DNA from: Glandiceps talaboti
Taxonomy: Eukaryota; Hemichordata; Enteropneusta; Spengelidae
Direction of reading: 5' to 3'
Assembly (NCBI RefSeq): GCF_964340395.1
Contig: NC_135553.1
Span: forward strand, 12,700,501-12,764,500
Length of the DNA stretch: 64,000 bases
Shown: piece by piece, positions 53,617 through 62,247 of the stretch
Layout of the letters: the number at the start of each line of letters is the position of its first letter
Position numbering within the stretch: the stretch's first letter is position 1
Notes under the pieces: generated by a model
Told to the model about the DNA's origin: nothing
Seen by the model: only the letters and a program-made list of their open reading frames with translations
Databases searched by the model: none
Program-made: the position numbers and the translations under genes

Positions 53617-54359
53617 AAGTATGTATGTATGTATGTATGTATGTATGTACATACATGTATGTTCTGATTATTAGTATAATACTGTGAATATAACTTGTAT
53701 TGATAATATATTATTAAAACTACCTTGGTTAATACTATTTAACTGAATATAGATTTCGTTTTCAGTAATTGCCTCTGCTGCAAATTTGATATCGTCGATC
53801 ATGAAGTTTGGATTGTTGTCTCCAGTTGCAGGATCGCGTCCAACGTATAAAGATGTGAAGTCATCAGTAGACAGGGCGCTGTACGAGCCAGATGTTTCTG
53901 AAACTGTCATCCAGTACTCTCCTTCAAAGTAGACAACAACATTGCTAGTGTCCCACACGAACGAAACATGTCTCCATTCCTCCGCATATTCCTGGGCACT
54001 CAATAGCCATGCCCTCCCATCTCCAGACGTTAGCGTCCACATTACATTTCCCGAATCACGAGCGAATCGAAATCCTCTCGAAGTCAAAGGATCATCGTAG
54101 TTTGTTATTAAGACTGCATCGCGTGATGGGGACAGCAACTTGAACCAGAAGGATACTGACAAACCATCCGGGCATTTTAGCGTGCTTCCAAGACAACTTT
54201 CGCCACCAACGTTAGCTGACAACCATTTCCCCGACTGGTCCAGGAGAGCGGCCGAACCCCTTCGACCAGGAAGCAGTGACAATTCGCCATGTAGTTGGAG
54301 ATGTGGATTGCCAGAAACAAATGTGTCAAGTCCATCGTCCAGTGGCATTGAATATTGCT
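28491..54359 (-). CDS. Polycystin-1-like receptor/channel, 26 exons
   Basis: Joining 26 exons with GT-AG introns keeps one frame throughout (10,142 nt, about 3,380 residues), and every donor phase fits the next acceptor. Rough order by residue: two LamG/pentraxin-like domains (1-212, 213-448), kringle (449-542), WSC (about 548-640), about seven PKD repeats (655-1310), REJ region (1320-2220), GPS ending CNHLTSF (near 2290), TM1, PLAT (2350-2470), the remaining transmembrane segments, the polycystin extracellular domain and a pore (about 3200-3240). The family comprises cell-surface receptors/channels, autocleaved at the GPS in known members, that usually pair with TRPP subunits. Human PKD1 has WSC, LRR and C-lectin domains but no kringle or LamG at its N-terminus. 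The tail after the last TM is short, about 120 residues. The true 5' end is open: an ATG at 54450 could be the start, or exons lie further right. Confidence 0.92.
29561..30121 (-). CDS. Polycystin-like exon 25 (channel and pore)
   Basis: Encodes the end of the polycystin channel domain: a helix (WDMIFTWILAISLFIAVLKF), the LLRFNKRI linker motif, a further helix (FSVIWIIVFLAYCQ), the pore region (ATQISMMLGRFDY) and the last helix (FILCLYWILMNMFLTILNQ). The filter position reads LGR rather than the LGD of polycystin-2. The donor is AAAG|GTAACT. Confidence 0.92.
30122..31277 (-). other. Intron 24 with degenerate GGT-rich tandem repeat
   Basis: No exon needed between the flanking phases. About 30715-30985 is a purine-rich, degenerate repeat built from words like GTGATGGTGG on the plus strand. 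The open frames through it are artefacts. Confidence 0.6.
31278..31973 (-). CDS. Polycystin-like exon 24 (extracellular domain, TMs)
   Basis: Encodes the conserved second half of the polycystin extracellular domain: SPWLYHDAMELNG, YGGGGYIATL, SWYDRYTRAIFIEFTVYNANIN. Three hydrophobic helices follow (NLFSLVTFLIEL, AAIFVVLGQLVYVGFVAFFL, AVLVCFSVTTIAMYAL). This block is highly characteristic of polycystins. Confidence 0.94.
32256..32427 (-). CDS. Polycystin-like exon 23
   Basis: The acceptor AATAACAG is followed by ACA. It encodes TNPAVLWDWIEASLIPGLY... to VGPARIRQLRVKP, matching the WxWL...LIPxLY and RxRQLRV motifs early in the polycystin extracellular domain. The donor CCTG|GTACGA is weak but is fixed by phase and homology, since the next exon supplies DTCDIL. 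Confidence 0.88.
33111..33140 (-). CDS. Polycystin-like exon 22, 30-nt microexon
   Basis: TTCCAG|GCT ... CGG|GTAAGA encodes AKINFDGLSR, phase 0 at both ends. It sits exactly where polycystins have a short linker between the first channel helix and the extracellular domain. Confidence 0.72.
33540..33766 (-). CDS. Polycystin-like exon 21 (S1-like helix)
   Basis: Encodes an AFKKTSLLPPKGDKLEALRKERL loop fragment, then a hydrophobic helix (IFGIFVVVLLSLCYT) and NSIHQIFFETEHKM. The donor is ATG|GTCAGT. The phase matches both neighbours. Confidence 0.88.
34138..34279 (-). CDS. Polycystin-like exon 20
   Basis: Completes a transmembrane helix (VIVIAVFFSCFM) and then gives a very acidic cytoplasmic stretch (TDDDDEDTNTTKVKANK). 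The acceptor is GATTTCAG and the donor GCCG|GTGAGT. Confidence 0.88.
34754..35465 (-). CDS. Polycystin-like exon 19 (end of PLAT, TMs)
   Basis: Finishes PLAT (YFFLCDKWLAVEYEDG), then the conserved HLWFSVISRPNKSSFTRVQR motif of PKD1 proteins and several hydrophobic helices separated by a Lys-rich loop. It ends at CAG|GTTAGT. Confidence 0.93.
35684..35844 (-). CDS. Polycystin-like exon 18 (PLAT, second part)
   Basis: Encodes LFKRGCIDHFVMAVPSCLG... and RIWHDDSGKGEHGSWYLSRI, typical PLAT/LH2 strands (IxxWHDxxGxxxxWyL). The donor GACAAAA|GTAAGC leaves AA, completed to Lys by exon 19. Confidence 0.93.
36233..36403 (-). CDS. Polycystin-like exon 17 (PLAT, first part)
   Basis: Encodes WGVTPLADNNPYDKYFYEI, then VYTGMRRGAGTKSKVSFMLSG, the start of a PLAT domain (YxxxVxTGxxxGAGTxSxV). 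Phase 0 at both ends. Confidence 0.93.
36704..36931 (-). CDS. Polycystin-like exon 16 (GPS cleavage site, TM1)
   Basis: Encodes the second half of the GPS (QCLCNHLTSFASDFF). The HL/T sequence at which GAIN-domain receptors self-cleave is intact. The first transmembrane helix (STVIALLGLYLLLLIWA) follows about 30 residues later. Confidence 0.94.
37350..37474 (-). CDS. Polycystin-like exon 15 (GPS, first half)
   Basis: Encodes SSCLYWHETTEKWTTDGCR, which has the Cys-xx-Trp and Trp-xx-x-Gly-Cys pattern of the GPS. The acceptor is TTTTTTAG and the donor AGG|GTGAGT. Confidence 0.88.
37687..37765. repeat. (CTGT)n microsatellite
   Basis: Tetranucleotide array in the intron between exons 14 and 15. 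Confidence 0.9.
37840..38311 (-). CDS. Polycystin-like exon 14 (GAIN-like region)
   Basis: The exon begins after CCGTAG at 38311 with TTSFAGNPYSWDAT, a motif shared by PKD1 proteins before the GPS. This start lies upstream of the first Met-like codon. It continues to PSTQLNAFGTYYIALAIT. The donor ACAG|GTAAGC is phase 1. Confidence 0.85.
39014..39262 (-). CDS. Polycystin-like exon 13
   Basis: TTACAG|GCT encodes ARTISTLGIPIIDMVSLTV... to DDINTFVDVE|GTGCGT. This lies in the region between REJ and GPS. Phase 0 at both ends. Confidence 0.84.
39275..39346. repeat. (ATC)24 microsatellite beside exon 13 acceptor
   Basis: Twenty-four ATC units (GAT in the transcript) end about 12 nt before the exon 13 acceptor, separated from it by a T tract. 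Confidence 0.95.
39621..39814 (-). CDS. Polycystin-like exon 12 (acidic region)
   Basis: CATTTTAG|CC ... GCG|GTAAGA encodes LVQGIGNIIKSS and then a strongly acidic, Pro-rich stretch (DEEEVEPIPTEPPEFPEYY..., SPEEIEEYEAEQARQK). The beginning fits the helical region after REJ; the acidic part looks like lineage-specific linker. Confidence 0.83.
40237..40339. repeat. (CAA)n with central (CGA)n
   Basis: Trinucleotide array in intron 11: CAA units flank a short CGA block. The polyThr and polyVal open frames are artefacts. Confidence 0.93.
40523..40613 (-). CDS. Polycystin-like exon 11
   Basis: ATTTCAG|TTG encodes LQAAMAMVFMAGQLRN and EDQTREEMLDTAT, a helical stretch typical of the PKD1 region after REJ. 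The donor ACAT|GTAAGT is phase 1. Confidence 0.82.
41298..41426 (-). CDS. Polycystin-like exon 10
   Basis: CTTCCAG|CTT encodes LRSHLLLSLSKVC and ANTIDALLMSSAALSDLT, matching the R-x-x-LL-x-x-L pattern in the REJ C-terminal helices. The donor CCTA|GTAAGT is phase 0. Confidence 0.84.
41427..43011 (-). other. Intron 9
   Basis: About 1.6 kb of AT-rich sequence. I found no extra exon, and none is required by phase. Confidence 0.5.
43012..43071 (-). CDS. Polycystin-like exon 9, 60-nt acidic exon
   Basis: CTGAACTAG|AAT ... GAG|GTAACG encodes NENSTETGDESESNED and four more residues. Both ends are phase 0, so it could be skipped without a frameshift. The polypyrimidine tract is poor, so this exon is less certain and may be alternative. 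Confidence 0.5.
43846..44095. repeat. (CATA)n, (GAAA)n and (CAGA)n compound array
   Basis: About 250 nt of adjoining tetranucleotide arrays in intron 8, ending about 58 nt from the exon 8 donor. Confidence 0.93.
44153..44314 (-). CDS. Polycystin-like exon 8
   Basis: TTGACAG|GTA encodes VKDIHISPGDSDLLLEQL... to ALLSLYPEDTE|GTACAG, phase 0 at both ends. This is a helical part of the extended REJ region. Confidence 0.84.
44653..44936 (-). CDS. Polycystin-like exon 7 (REJ)
   Basis: TTGCAG|GG completes Gly. It encodes EAIQTEYVVSCIDWVDEGDS... (the REJ pattern of Cys-x-x-Trp) to AELSVE|GTAATA. Confidence 0.86.
45065..45235 (-). CDS. Polycystin-like exon 6 (REJ)
   Basis: CTCCAG|GC ... TCTG|GTAAGT encodes RLEAGSKYRLSLYGSQEG and TNLPPFRGTCSVTPLSG; the PPxxGxCxVxPxxG motif is typical of REJ. 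The open frame called over this span on the same strand is out of phase with the neighbouring exons. Confidence 0.88.
45930..46105 (-). CDS. Polycystin-like exon 5 (REJ)
   Basis: TTTCAG|G completes Arg. It encodes CKVNCGAKVNPTSTLSLQGE, then CPSC and YSWLL, the classic REJ Cys cluster. The donor is ACGG|GTGAGA. Confidence 0.9.
46435..49507 (-). CDS. Polycystin-like exon 4 (WSC, PKD repeats, REJ start)
   Basis: One 3,073-nt exon encodes about 1,024 residues. Residues 6-98 form a WSC domain (FAGCFQE, CRQSCRDDGYRF, CYCGETYS, ICGG). Seven PKD-type Ig-like repeats follow, recognised by DFGDG-type strands and the H-x-Y-x-x-x-G-x-Y-x-V-x-V pattern: about 110-195 (DFGDGNG), 200-285 (IDYGNE), 290-385 (NFEDGS), 395-475 (IDYMDG), 480-565 (NFGDGS), 575-665 (divergent) and 670-765 (DFGDGS). 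From about 775 the REJ module begins (CHSPAVSI, SQVTLNC, SITGGSGRPVGFSTVLELDA, YDPDDENQD, FMWFC). The acceptor is AAATAG|GG and the donor AAG|GTAAGT. So large an intronless exon is as in other PKD1 genes, where PKD repeats share an exon. Confidence 0.94.
49508..50334 (-). other. Intron 3 with a dispersed repeat
   Basis: No coding evidence. Positions 50086-50166 resemble 56923-56994. The word ATTATTCCCCAATATT (50033-50048) is also repeated inverted at 50147-50162. Confidence 0.45.
50335..50616 (-). CDS. Polycystin-like exon 3 (kringle)
   Basis: TTGATAG|TT completes Val. It encodes a full kringle with six Cys: SECYIDEQGRDYRG, TRGSLECQNWS, PENYPGAGLGDHNFCRN, PDGDLSPWC, HWDYCK and QQTC. It ends at GATC|GTAAGC, phase 1. 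The next exon is the WSC domain, so kringle and WSC are adjacent, as in Kremen proteins. Confidence 0.93.
51773..51802. repeat. (CAA)n microsatellite
   Basis: About ten CAA units. Confidence 0.9.
52071..52178. repeat. (CATA)n microsatellite
   Basis: Tetranucleotide array about 55 nt from the exon 2 donor. Confidence 0.94.
52235..52942 (-). CDS. Polycystin-like exon 2 (second LamG-like domain)
   Basis: ATTACAG|GC ... CGAG|GTAAGA encodes about 236 residues beginning GEPTNEYFHWTMD. Concanavalin-A-like landmarks are AVDFAVELNGANQRIDL, GFTVSLWINPSN, the Cys pair around ACTDDIISC, WSHVVFSWSLVSGLEVYIDG and GAIDEVKFWDALVDAQSI. The phase is the same as in exon 1, so the two domains probably arose by exon duplication. 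Confidence 0.88.
52943..53723 (-). other. Intron 1
   Basis: Contains a (GTAT)n/(GT)n array at 53513-53654 and no coding evidence. Confidence 0.5.
53513..53654. repeat. (GTAT)n/(GT)n microsatellite
   Basis: Compound array of about 140 nt in the intron between the two LamG-like exons. Confidence 0.94.
53724..54359 (-). CDS. Polycystin-like first recognised exon (LamG-like)
   Basis: Encodes QYSMPLDDGLDT, GRRGSAALLDQSGKWL, CPDGLSVSFWFKLLSPS, WRHVSFVWDTSNVVVYFEGE and FMIDDIKFAAEAIT, a LamG/pentraxin-like fold with a Cys pair (SCLGSTLKC). The donor is CAAG|GTAGTT, phase 1. The left limit given assumes the strong acceptor TTTTCTCTTCTAG. Alternatively, reading on to the ATG at 54450 adds about 30 residues with a hydrophobic run (SHLLVFVLFSLL) that could act as a signal peptide. 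Confidence 0.85.
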
Positions 54360-54468
54360 CTAGAAGAGAAAACAATACAAAAACTAATAAATGCGAGTAT
54401 ACGACATTAACGTGTGTACATTTTCGTTTGTAAATTGCAAGAAAATTCATTTAATGAAGTACCTTTAG

Positions 54469-54650
<182 letters not shown>

Positions 54651-56096
54651 CTAGAGACACAGAGGCAGTTATAGACAGACAGACAGAGCCATTTTTTGAA
54701 AATGTTTTGTTCAGTACAGTAACTTTTTCATAACAGCGTACTATGGGTAAACGTATTTGTTGTAGCTGCATACAAAAGAAATCCCATCAAAATATTTTTC
54801 AGTCCTCACCCAAAAATCAGCGCCCTCAACAGCGATTGCGATTTCAACCTATTTCTGTATCGACCAATGACTACCATATGCAATATCTTATTATTATATT
54901 ATAACAATTTTGAATAAAAACATTGTGGTTATCTGATCTAAAAATGATACTCCAGTTACAACTAGTACAGTTTTAACATGGTGACAGATTCAAAATCGAG
55001 CTTTCGCTCAAGATTTAAACGTGCCACTACACTATATAAACTGGAGATAATATTGATCACTTAATAACAGATATAGCTTTTTTTTAAAATAAGTAATCAG
55101 CCAATTTATAATGAAAGTAAATTTGGTTATTTGTATAATGAGCTGCAGCTAGTGAAAGTTTGAAGAAGTGAAATGGAAGAAACGATCGAGTATCGAATAT
55201 TAAGATTCACAGCGAAAATTAGCGAATATTGAACTATTAGCATTTAGAAATACAATATTTCTAGACACTCAGGGATGGTGTCGTGATTCATGACTTCGCG
55301 CGTTGGTTTAATTTGGTGAACAAGCCAGACAGCATTGGGGATCGACGTTATCGTAGAGGGCGGACATATCATGGGTCCTTACGTGTAATGTAACTTGCTC
55401 CAGATTTGTGTCTTTAGATATATTTCCCCCTCCAGGGAAATAGCCTGTTGCCAGGTTAATTAAATCAAAACTCCGGGATAAGCACTCACGCATTTCATGT
55501 CTTCAGTAACGGAATTCAACTAACGGTTAGGCAGCTGCTCTTTTTTTGTAATTATTGTTGTGTGATCCTTGAGGCCATTGTACGGGATATGGTGATCATT
55601 GCAATCAATTTAATATATTCAAGACACGTTTGACAACGTCGATATAAAATACTAAATATCTCTAACTAGGATACCAATCTGTCGCTATAGAAAAACCACA
55701 CTTTGTCCTTGAAAAGATATTTTTTCAAGCACTATTGAGTGATCGAGTTTTAAAATTCTGTTTTGTGTTTGTCGCGAGTGACATAATTGTCTGAGTACTA
55801 TATATTTTCAACCGCTCCTTCATGATATTATTTTTTTCCACTTCGAATTCAAAGGCTGCCTACCTACCACAATCAGAGGCAAACTTATCGTAGGCTGGCA
55901 ATAGAAATGTTTCTAGCAAGCCGCACAGTTTGATCAATTTGCCTCGCGCTTTCAGCTTTCTTTTGATAAAACTGTCTAATGGATAGAAACTGACATACTT
56001 AATGGTTTGTCGGTGTTTTTGTTTCTCCTACCCTGTATAGGCTAATTTTATCATTTAAGTTGTTCACATGACTGCTACAACCGTTCCATCAGTTAC
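54651..56096. other. Non-coding or unrecognised stretch
   Basis: No exon I can defend. A minus-strand open stretch at 55308-55493 and another near 55863-56030 have possible splice sites but no recognisable domain. Confidence 0.4.
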
Positions 56097-56312
56097 CTAG
56101 AGATACATGCGATCAGAACACTCACTTTTATTTCAGCAGTTAATTGATGTAATATAACACTGATACAAAAGCAATAGCTAGTGCCATCAGAGACGTCTGC
56201 TGTTGTCATCCACTGTTTGATAGTGAGATAAGAAGAAGACTTTTTTGTACTGTCAAAAACAGTTTTAATTGTCCACCAGTTATATAAAACGATTCTCTGA
56301 TCACACGTGTCT
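56097..56312 (-). CDS. Candidate REJ/Ig-like exon, orphan
   Basis: TTATTTAG|A ... TCTAG|GTAACT is open for 216 nt and encodes DTCDQRIVLYNWWTIKT... and GTSYCFCISVILHQLTAEIK. The pattern (Cys, Y-x-W, then Y-x-F-x-I-x-V strands) resembles the start of the REJ region in exon 4. It completes the Arg codon left open by the exon at 56727-56795. No link to the downstream gene was found, so it may be part of a second polycystin-like gene or a relic. Confidence 0.35.
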
Positions 56313-56726
56313 CTAAATAACGACTGGAACGGTTGTATTTGATCAAAAAACCCTAAATACGTCAAGTTTGTCCTTCCAGTGATGTTAGTAAAAATTGCGA
56401 TTTTACAATTATAGTAGTTATATATGAAGTATGATGTTTTTTTATTTTGAAGAAAATATCAGGTATAAAAAATTAGAAGTGAAAACTACAATAAGTAACC
56501 AAATAATCAGAGTTTTGTGTTTAATCGTAACTATGAAGTTTAAAATGCAGCCAATGCCATGAAACATCACCGAAACCGATTGCGTGTTTACACTTTTCTT
56601 TTTAAAATATCAGATACAGCAATCTAGGTAGAACAGATTCATTCAAAATGAAAACAAAATGAGTGATACATTATACTACGCACAAGCCAAGTTATTATCT
56701 TTGAACAGAAAATATGGATTATATAC

Positions 56727-56795
56727 CTTGGTAATTCTACGTCACCACAATTCATGTCTACGGCACGGGTTCTGTGGTGCTCGAAATACGTTCCA
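56727..56795 (-). CDS. Candidate orphan exon upstream of 56312
   Basis: GAAACAG|T ... CCAAG|GTATAT encodes GTYFEHHRTRAVDMNCGD and a few more residues. Its two-base overhang (AG) joins A of the exon at 56312 to give Arg, so the phases agree. It is short and the acceptor context is poor. Confidence 0.3.
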
Positions 56796-56922
56796 CTGTT
56801 TCCCAATTTAAAAAAAAATTGCATGGAGGTATTTTTATATTATTTCCAAACGTTTTCCTTTATTGAGCTGCACAATACTCTTGGCATAAGGGTTTGTCAC
56901 TATAAGCGATCGTCTAGCGACT

Positions 56923-56994
56923 CGTAGTAACAAGGCCAATTAGGTAACTCGTACATTTCTTGGCTGAACGAAGAGAACTATTGGGGATTAATAT
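56923..56994. repeat. Dispersed repeat, copy 2 (copy 1 at 50086-50166)
   Basis: The words CGACTCGTAGT, ACAAG, GAACGAA and ATTGGGG occur in the same order and spacing at 50086-50166 and here. This suggests an old transposable element or a duplicated intronic segment. Confidence 0.5.
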
Positions 56995-57111
56995 CTAATT
57001 GTCACTGCCGAGGCAATGTCAATGGGTTCTGATATAAATCATGCATAAAATTTGTATATGGCACAGACATAGGCAATCACACGCACGGGCATATACAAAG
57101 ACACAGACTCA

Positions 57112-57210
57112 AACACAGACACAGACACAGACACAGACACAGACACATACACATATACACATACACATACACATACACAGACACAGACACAGACACAGAC
57201 ACAGACACGG
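57112..57210. repeat. (CAGACA)n hexanucleotide repeat
   Basis: CAGACA units with a central CATACA block. Opposite-strand open frames are artefacts. Confidence 0.9.
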
Positions 57211-58753
57211 ATACACATGTGCATAGTTTTATCAAGTGAAAGTGAACTTATTTTAATGTATTTCTCCCATTGTTTGTATGGTGATGATGAGTAATCAATT
57301 AAAACATTTATGGGTCGAAGCAATGATTCACTGAATCTGAGACTATCTATCTCATTACATCCAACTCAGCAATTTGTATCATGTGCAAACATCAATTTCA
57401 CCAACTCACTTGCCTAAAAGAAAACGGAAAGCTAAAATACACTAACAAAGTGCATTTACTCCCAATCAGTCGAGTTGGCCTTAAGTGTACTACTAATAAT
57501 CGATGTCGCAATTGATCAAATCTGGCAAGTGATGTCTTTCCTGTCATCCGATGTACGTGTATGCGTGGACACGGTCAAAATGACAAATATGAAAAATGAT
57601 TACATATGGAAAGTACAAGGTACGTGTAAGGTGGATGTTACATCGCTTTCAGGTTTTCCTAGTTAGCCTTCGTTAAAACTTGTTGGCTGTGTATAATCCG
57701 TTGCAAATTGCATTCAACCCTTGTGCTACTTCAATATTAAGACAGAACCTCATGACTTGTGAGTGCAAGTACGATGTACTTTGTCTTTGTGTATTTGCAG
57801 GAATCCTGATGGTATTCCCTGTGCACAAGCATAGTGAGTGATAATGCTGCAGAAAACACTGCAAGCATGAATGCAAATATCCCAGAATACTCACTCGTTA
57901 AAGGGTTCTGTTATTATTGAAATTAACACATGTATCCGAAAGAATTTGCTTAAAAATAGCAAATTTCTACCAACGTCATAATGTTATCATACGATTTCGA
58001 GTACAAGGAAAGACTATATACTCATTTGCATATTATTGGTATACAGGTATATATGCAGTAATGTCGATATTAAACTGTAATGGAAAACCACTGGAAGATA
58101 CGCATACTGATGCGAGTAATCACAAGTACATTTGTAACCATCGATACATACTTAAACCATAAACCTTAGAAAACACCAAGTGAAAAAAGGAATAAAGGGG
58201 TCTTTCAACTGTTGGAGTAAGTAGTATTATAGTTGGAGAAGGTTTGAAAGCAATATGCCACGGATTACTATGAAATTCATGCGATGCATATATCAACGTT
58301 GTATCAATATGTGAAATAAAAAAATGGAAGTGAACCAGACACCATGGCAATCTAAATCAAATGTCTCCTGTCAAAAAAATAGATTTACTAATGAATGAAA
58401 TTCATATCGTTATCAAAATTGATTTTCACCAGTACTGTTAATGTTTAAGATTTGAAATGTGTCATTGTCTCGTATAGAAACATGGGAGTGCTAGAATTGA
58501 TTTGCATGTACCCGGAAAAGTTTATTGAAATTAATTACTTTATACCTCCAAGGAGCTATAATAATACTCCAAAATTGGCTCGAGGCTTGAGTTTTGATAA
58601 AGTAATGTACAGTTCTTTTGCCTTGAACACATATCCTCAATACATAATAAGTGATTGATTAAATTTGATTAGTTAGCATTTTGTTACTGGAATGCTATTG
58701 ACACTTACATTCTTCGAAAAGCTATAGTTTGTATACCTTATTATGTTATATTA

Positions 58754-58862
58754 TTGTGTGTGTGTGTGTGTGTGTGTGTGCGTGCGCGTGCGTGCGTGCA
58801 TGCATGTATACATGCATGCATGTATGTATGTATGTATGTATGTATGTATGTATGTATGTATA
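58754..58862. repeat. (TG)n, (TGCA) and (GTAT)n compound array
   Basis: TG repeat passing through GCGTGC and GCATGCAT words into GTAT units. Confidence 0.93.
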
Positions 58863-61800
58863 CGCGTTTATGTGCGTGTATGTGTGTGAGTGTGTAAAAT
58901 ATATCACAATGGGGAATTCCTTGTCTGTGAATATATGTATATGTGGGGGTGGGGGAGGGGAGGGGAGGGGCTGTGTTGTAAAACAAACTACGTAAGTGGA
59001 ATCGACATTGAACGTGAAAATGATAATCCCTTTAATCCTAGCGCCTCCCCCAATTGAAATCTAGTACAATTGCTGTCATATACAATGTTGTTTTGTACAT
59101 TTCTATCACAGTGACCCGTAGAAGAAACTGACAAATGCTTGTCATCTGATATTTGTTTGTAAATGTTTAACATTGAGGGACTAGAGTGGCAATAAAATTT
59201 ACATATATACCTTTCAGAAAGTGTATGCCCTTTCACTTTTGTATTAACGTGATGTACTTTTGCACTAAAATAAATAAATAAATGAATAACGGAATAAATC
59301 ACGCTTTCACCAAATGTCATATCTGTATACAGTGAAAAATACTTAAGATAAATCACAACCTTTTGATCGATTATGTTCCGAGATCGATTATGTTCAAAAT
59401 TGTTTTATTAAAATTACGGCCATTTTCTTAGAGGCTGTAACCGTAGATACCCCCCAAAAAAACCCGCAGACAAACAATCGTATACGGTGGAGCCGGAAAG
59501 GGACACTGTCTATGGCGGAATACGCCTCAGGGCAATATTAATTGAAAATATTGTCATTAATATCTCCTCAAACTTTGCTATACAGAGGTTGTTCTCAGTC
59601 CATTTTGAAACGATTAAAGTGTTTGTGGGGTTCACCTGGTTGTTTTCAAATGAAATCGACGGTCTTTAAATTTCCCACAGAGTTAACATGTCGATTCGAT
59701 GGCCAAATTGGACACTAAAGTGACTTAATTTTGTTATTTTGATCTCTATTAAAACAATCATTCGGTTATCTCCGACTTTCTTTGTTGATTGTGACTGAGA
59801 ATGGGTTTGTGCTTTCTCGAACAAAGTAACGGCAGGTTGAGATATAAGATTCGTTATTTCCAAAGAGCGTACTCTGCTACAAAGTATAATTGTGTATATG
59901 TTTATGGTCGTTTGTAGTCGTTCAACTAAGCAAATTGTTTTCTAGTCACCGTTTATTAACTATGAAAAGTATACTAGACTCTATTTCCGAAAATCAAATT
60001 AAGTAGAGGGAAAAATAGCTACTGCACTGTCACATTCTATCATACATGAAGTACTGGAATCGTGTCGACATTAGGGATTGCCTTTAGGCAGGCACGAATA
60101 TCGTTCAATTCCAGTATTTCTTGCACGAACGCAATTACGTGTGAACGATGTAATGCTAATAACTTTCATTCAATTGCAACAGGTTTACAACGTGAATAAC
60201 ATGAACATAAGAGTCCAAAAAACACTTAAGTAATTCTTGGCAATAGCGAAAGGTAATAAAGAAAAAGAATAGTACCGTACACGGATGAATAGTTGTGACA
60301 ACATTATGGGTAAAATTGGTTCAAATTTGGTAAATTACAACGAAATGGGTGACATTGTCGACGCATAACAATGTGAAATCGATATGAACTCATTTAGACG
60401 TCATTCTCGAGATGTTCTGCTTGATTGGTGCAATTCAAACACCTTTGAACAGAAAGTGAATGAGGCAAGGTATTTAGTCGATTGACTGGTTTAAGTGTAG
60501 TCCCCCGATTAACCTGCACCATTGATCTGTAAAACAATCACGTATAAAATGGGATTTGTTGAATTACTCAAAGCACCGAAAAGTGTTCTTTTTGTGTGTG
60601 CTGTTCGGTGCATACAGGACATTATTTAAACGAGCGTCAAATAGAAACCATGACGACACATTATGTGACTCATCATAAACTCCGGAAAGCTGTGAATATC
60701 AACGAAAACACCGACGTCGCTAGGCAACGAGTGTGAAAAAGGAAATTGGCGGACCTTTCGTCTTCACTGCTTTAAAAAGCAGACTTTCTAAACTCAGGGT
60801 CTTGCACGCATGAAAATGAATTTTTGCCTTCATCGTATAAGTTTAAATGAAGTTTTTAATGTTTCCATTTTCAAGAAAGAACGCCAGACTTATTCGATGA
60901 TGCAATAATACGTGTAAGTTATGAAGATATAGTAGTCACAGGAGTGCCTTGCATACAATGTCAAATCTCCGTTGGTATTTTTGGAACGTTTAAAATCTCT
61001 TTTGTCAACGAAAGAAAACAAAAGTGAGAGTTGATATACAAATTGCCGTTTTACAAATGGCGTATTAACATATTTATTTATTTGTTAGATACATATGCGA
61101 TCCAAAATTTACTGATTTTAAAACTTTTTTGTTCAATTAATTAGCTTATTTTATTTTGTTAACTTTTCATGTGTTTTTCTTCTTCTTGTAAAACATGTTG
61201 ACCACAAATTATATCTTGCCATCTTCAACTTACCTATTCTAGTATTGTTTTTGTTAATTAATAATGCACCCATTGTCTAGTCAAAGGTAACATATACGTA
61301 TACAGCTACATAAAGTATCAGGACGAAGACCCGATTGCCAAGCATAGCCGGCCGTTGCGTCACAATACAATTGTTTCCAACTCAAATTGATTGAACTAGG
61401 CTATGTCAATCATTCCACATTAATTAAGGTGTCCAATCCAATTTGTCCAACTCTTGTTTCAAGCTAAAATGTTGTCAATTTCATGGATTACACGTGTCAA
61501 CAACGTCGTTGCTGCCTACCATAATCTCAGGATGTAGTATGATCCGTAAAGTCTTAGGATTATATACTATGTCAAATTAGGTGGATGCCTCGCATTTCTG
61601 CTTGATATGGGGGAAATTGTGTTGGTGACTAAGGATTTCCACTGCCAAATATTTGCCGTGATCTCAATATCGTTGCTTGATATATGCATCTACTGCATTG
61701 TGCACATTCTAAAAATGCATGCCTTCACCCGTTGAATTGGTCTGAATTATAAAGTTAACCAGATTTAAACTTAATGCCTTCCGTAAGGGCAATGTTTTGA

Positions 61801-62247
61801 GATTGTCGTTCCTACAGACAATTGTTGGAATACAACAGAACATATGCAATGAGTTATTTTTTCTCATTGATTGCTATTTGTGATCTCCTGGCCAATGACA
61901 ACATGTAATGTGAAGCTTTACAGAACGTTGTAGCATAGCACTCTAGAAAGAGATTTAAAGGCAAAAAAATTGTTTCTGGTCAGCGCCCATCACTTAAGTA
62001 CCCCTTCCCGCGTTAATTCGTTCTTCTCTAAGACAATTCAGTCTGCAGATGAAAGGGAAAACACAAAAGTAACTCTCCATACATTAATTGCCACAGTGAA
62101 GACAACTGCAAAACTAATCATGAACTAGCCTATGACATCTGCCCCACATACACACTTGCTGTAAAGTACTAAATAAAAGGAACAGTAACTGCAATGATAA
62201 GTAGATTGATTAACATTTGTTGAGAATGTAAAAAAAATAATCGCATC

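Larger units (their letters stand above)
56995..62247. other. Long non-coding stretch at the right flank
   Basis: No gene recognised. Includes the CAGACA array, the TG/GTAT array and a G-rich run near 58945-58972. Open frames are short and without motifs. Confidence 0.5.

Noticed and set aside
55308-55493. Possible upstream exon of the polycystin gene
   Set aside because: It has an acceptor-like CAACAG and a donor-like CAC|GTAAGG, but the phase fits neither neighbour and no domain is visible.
55863-56030. Minus-strand open stretch of about 55 codons
   Set aside because: No start codon, no domain and no compatible splice phase; chance length in AT-rich DNA.
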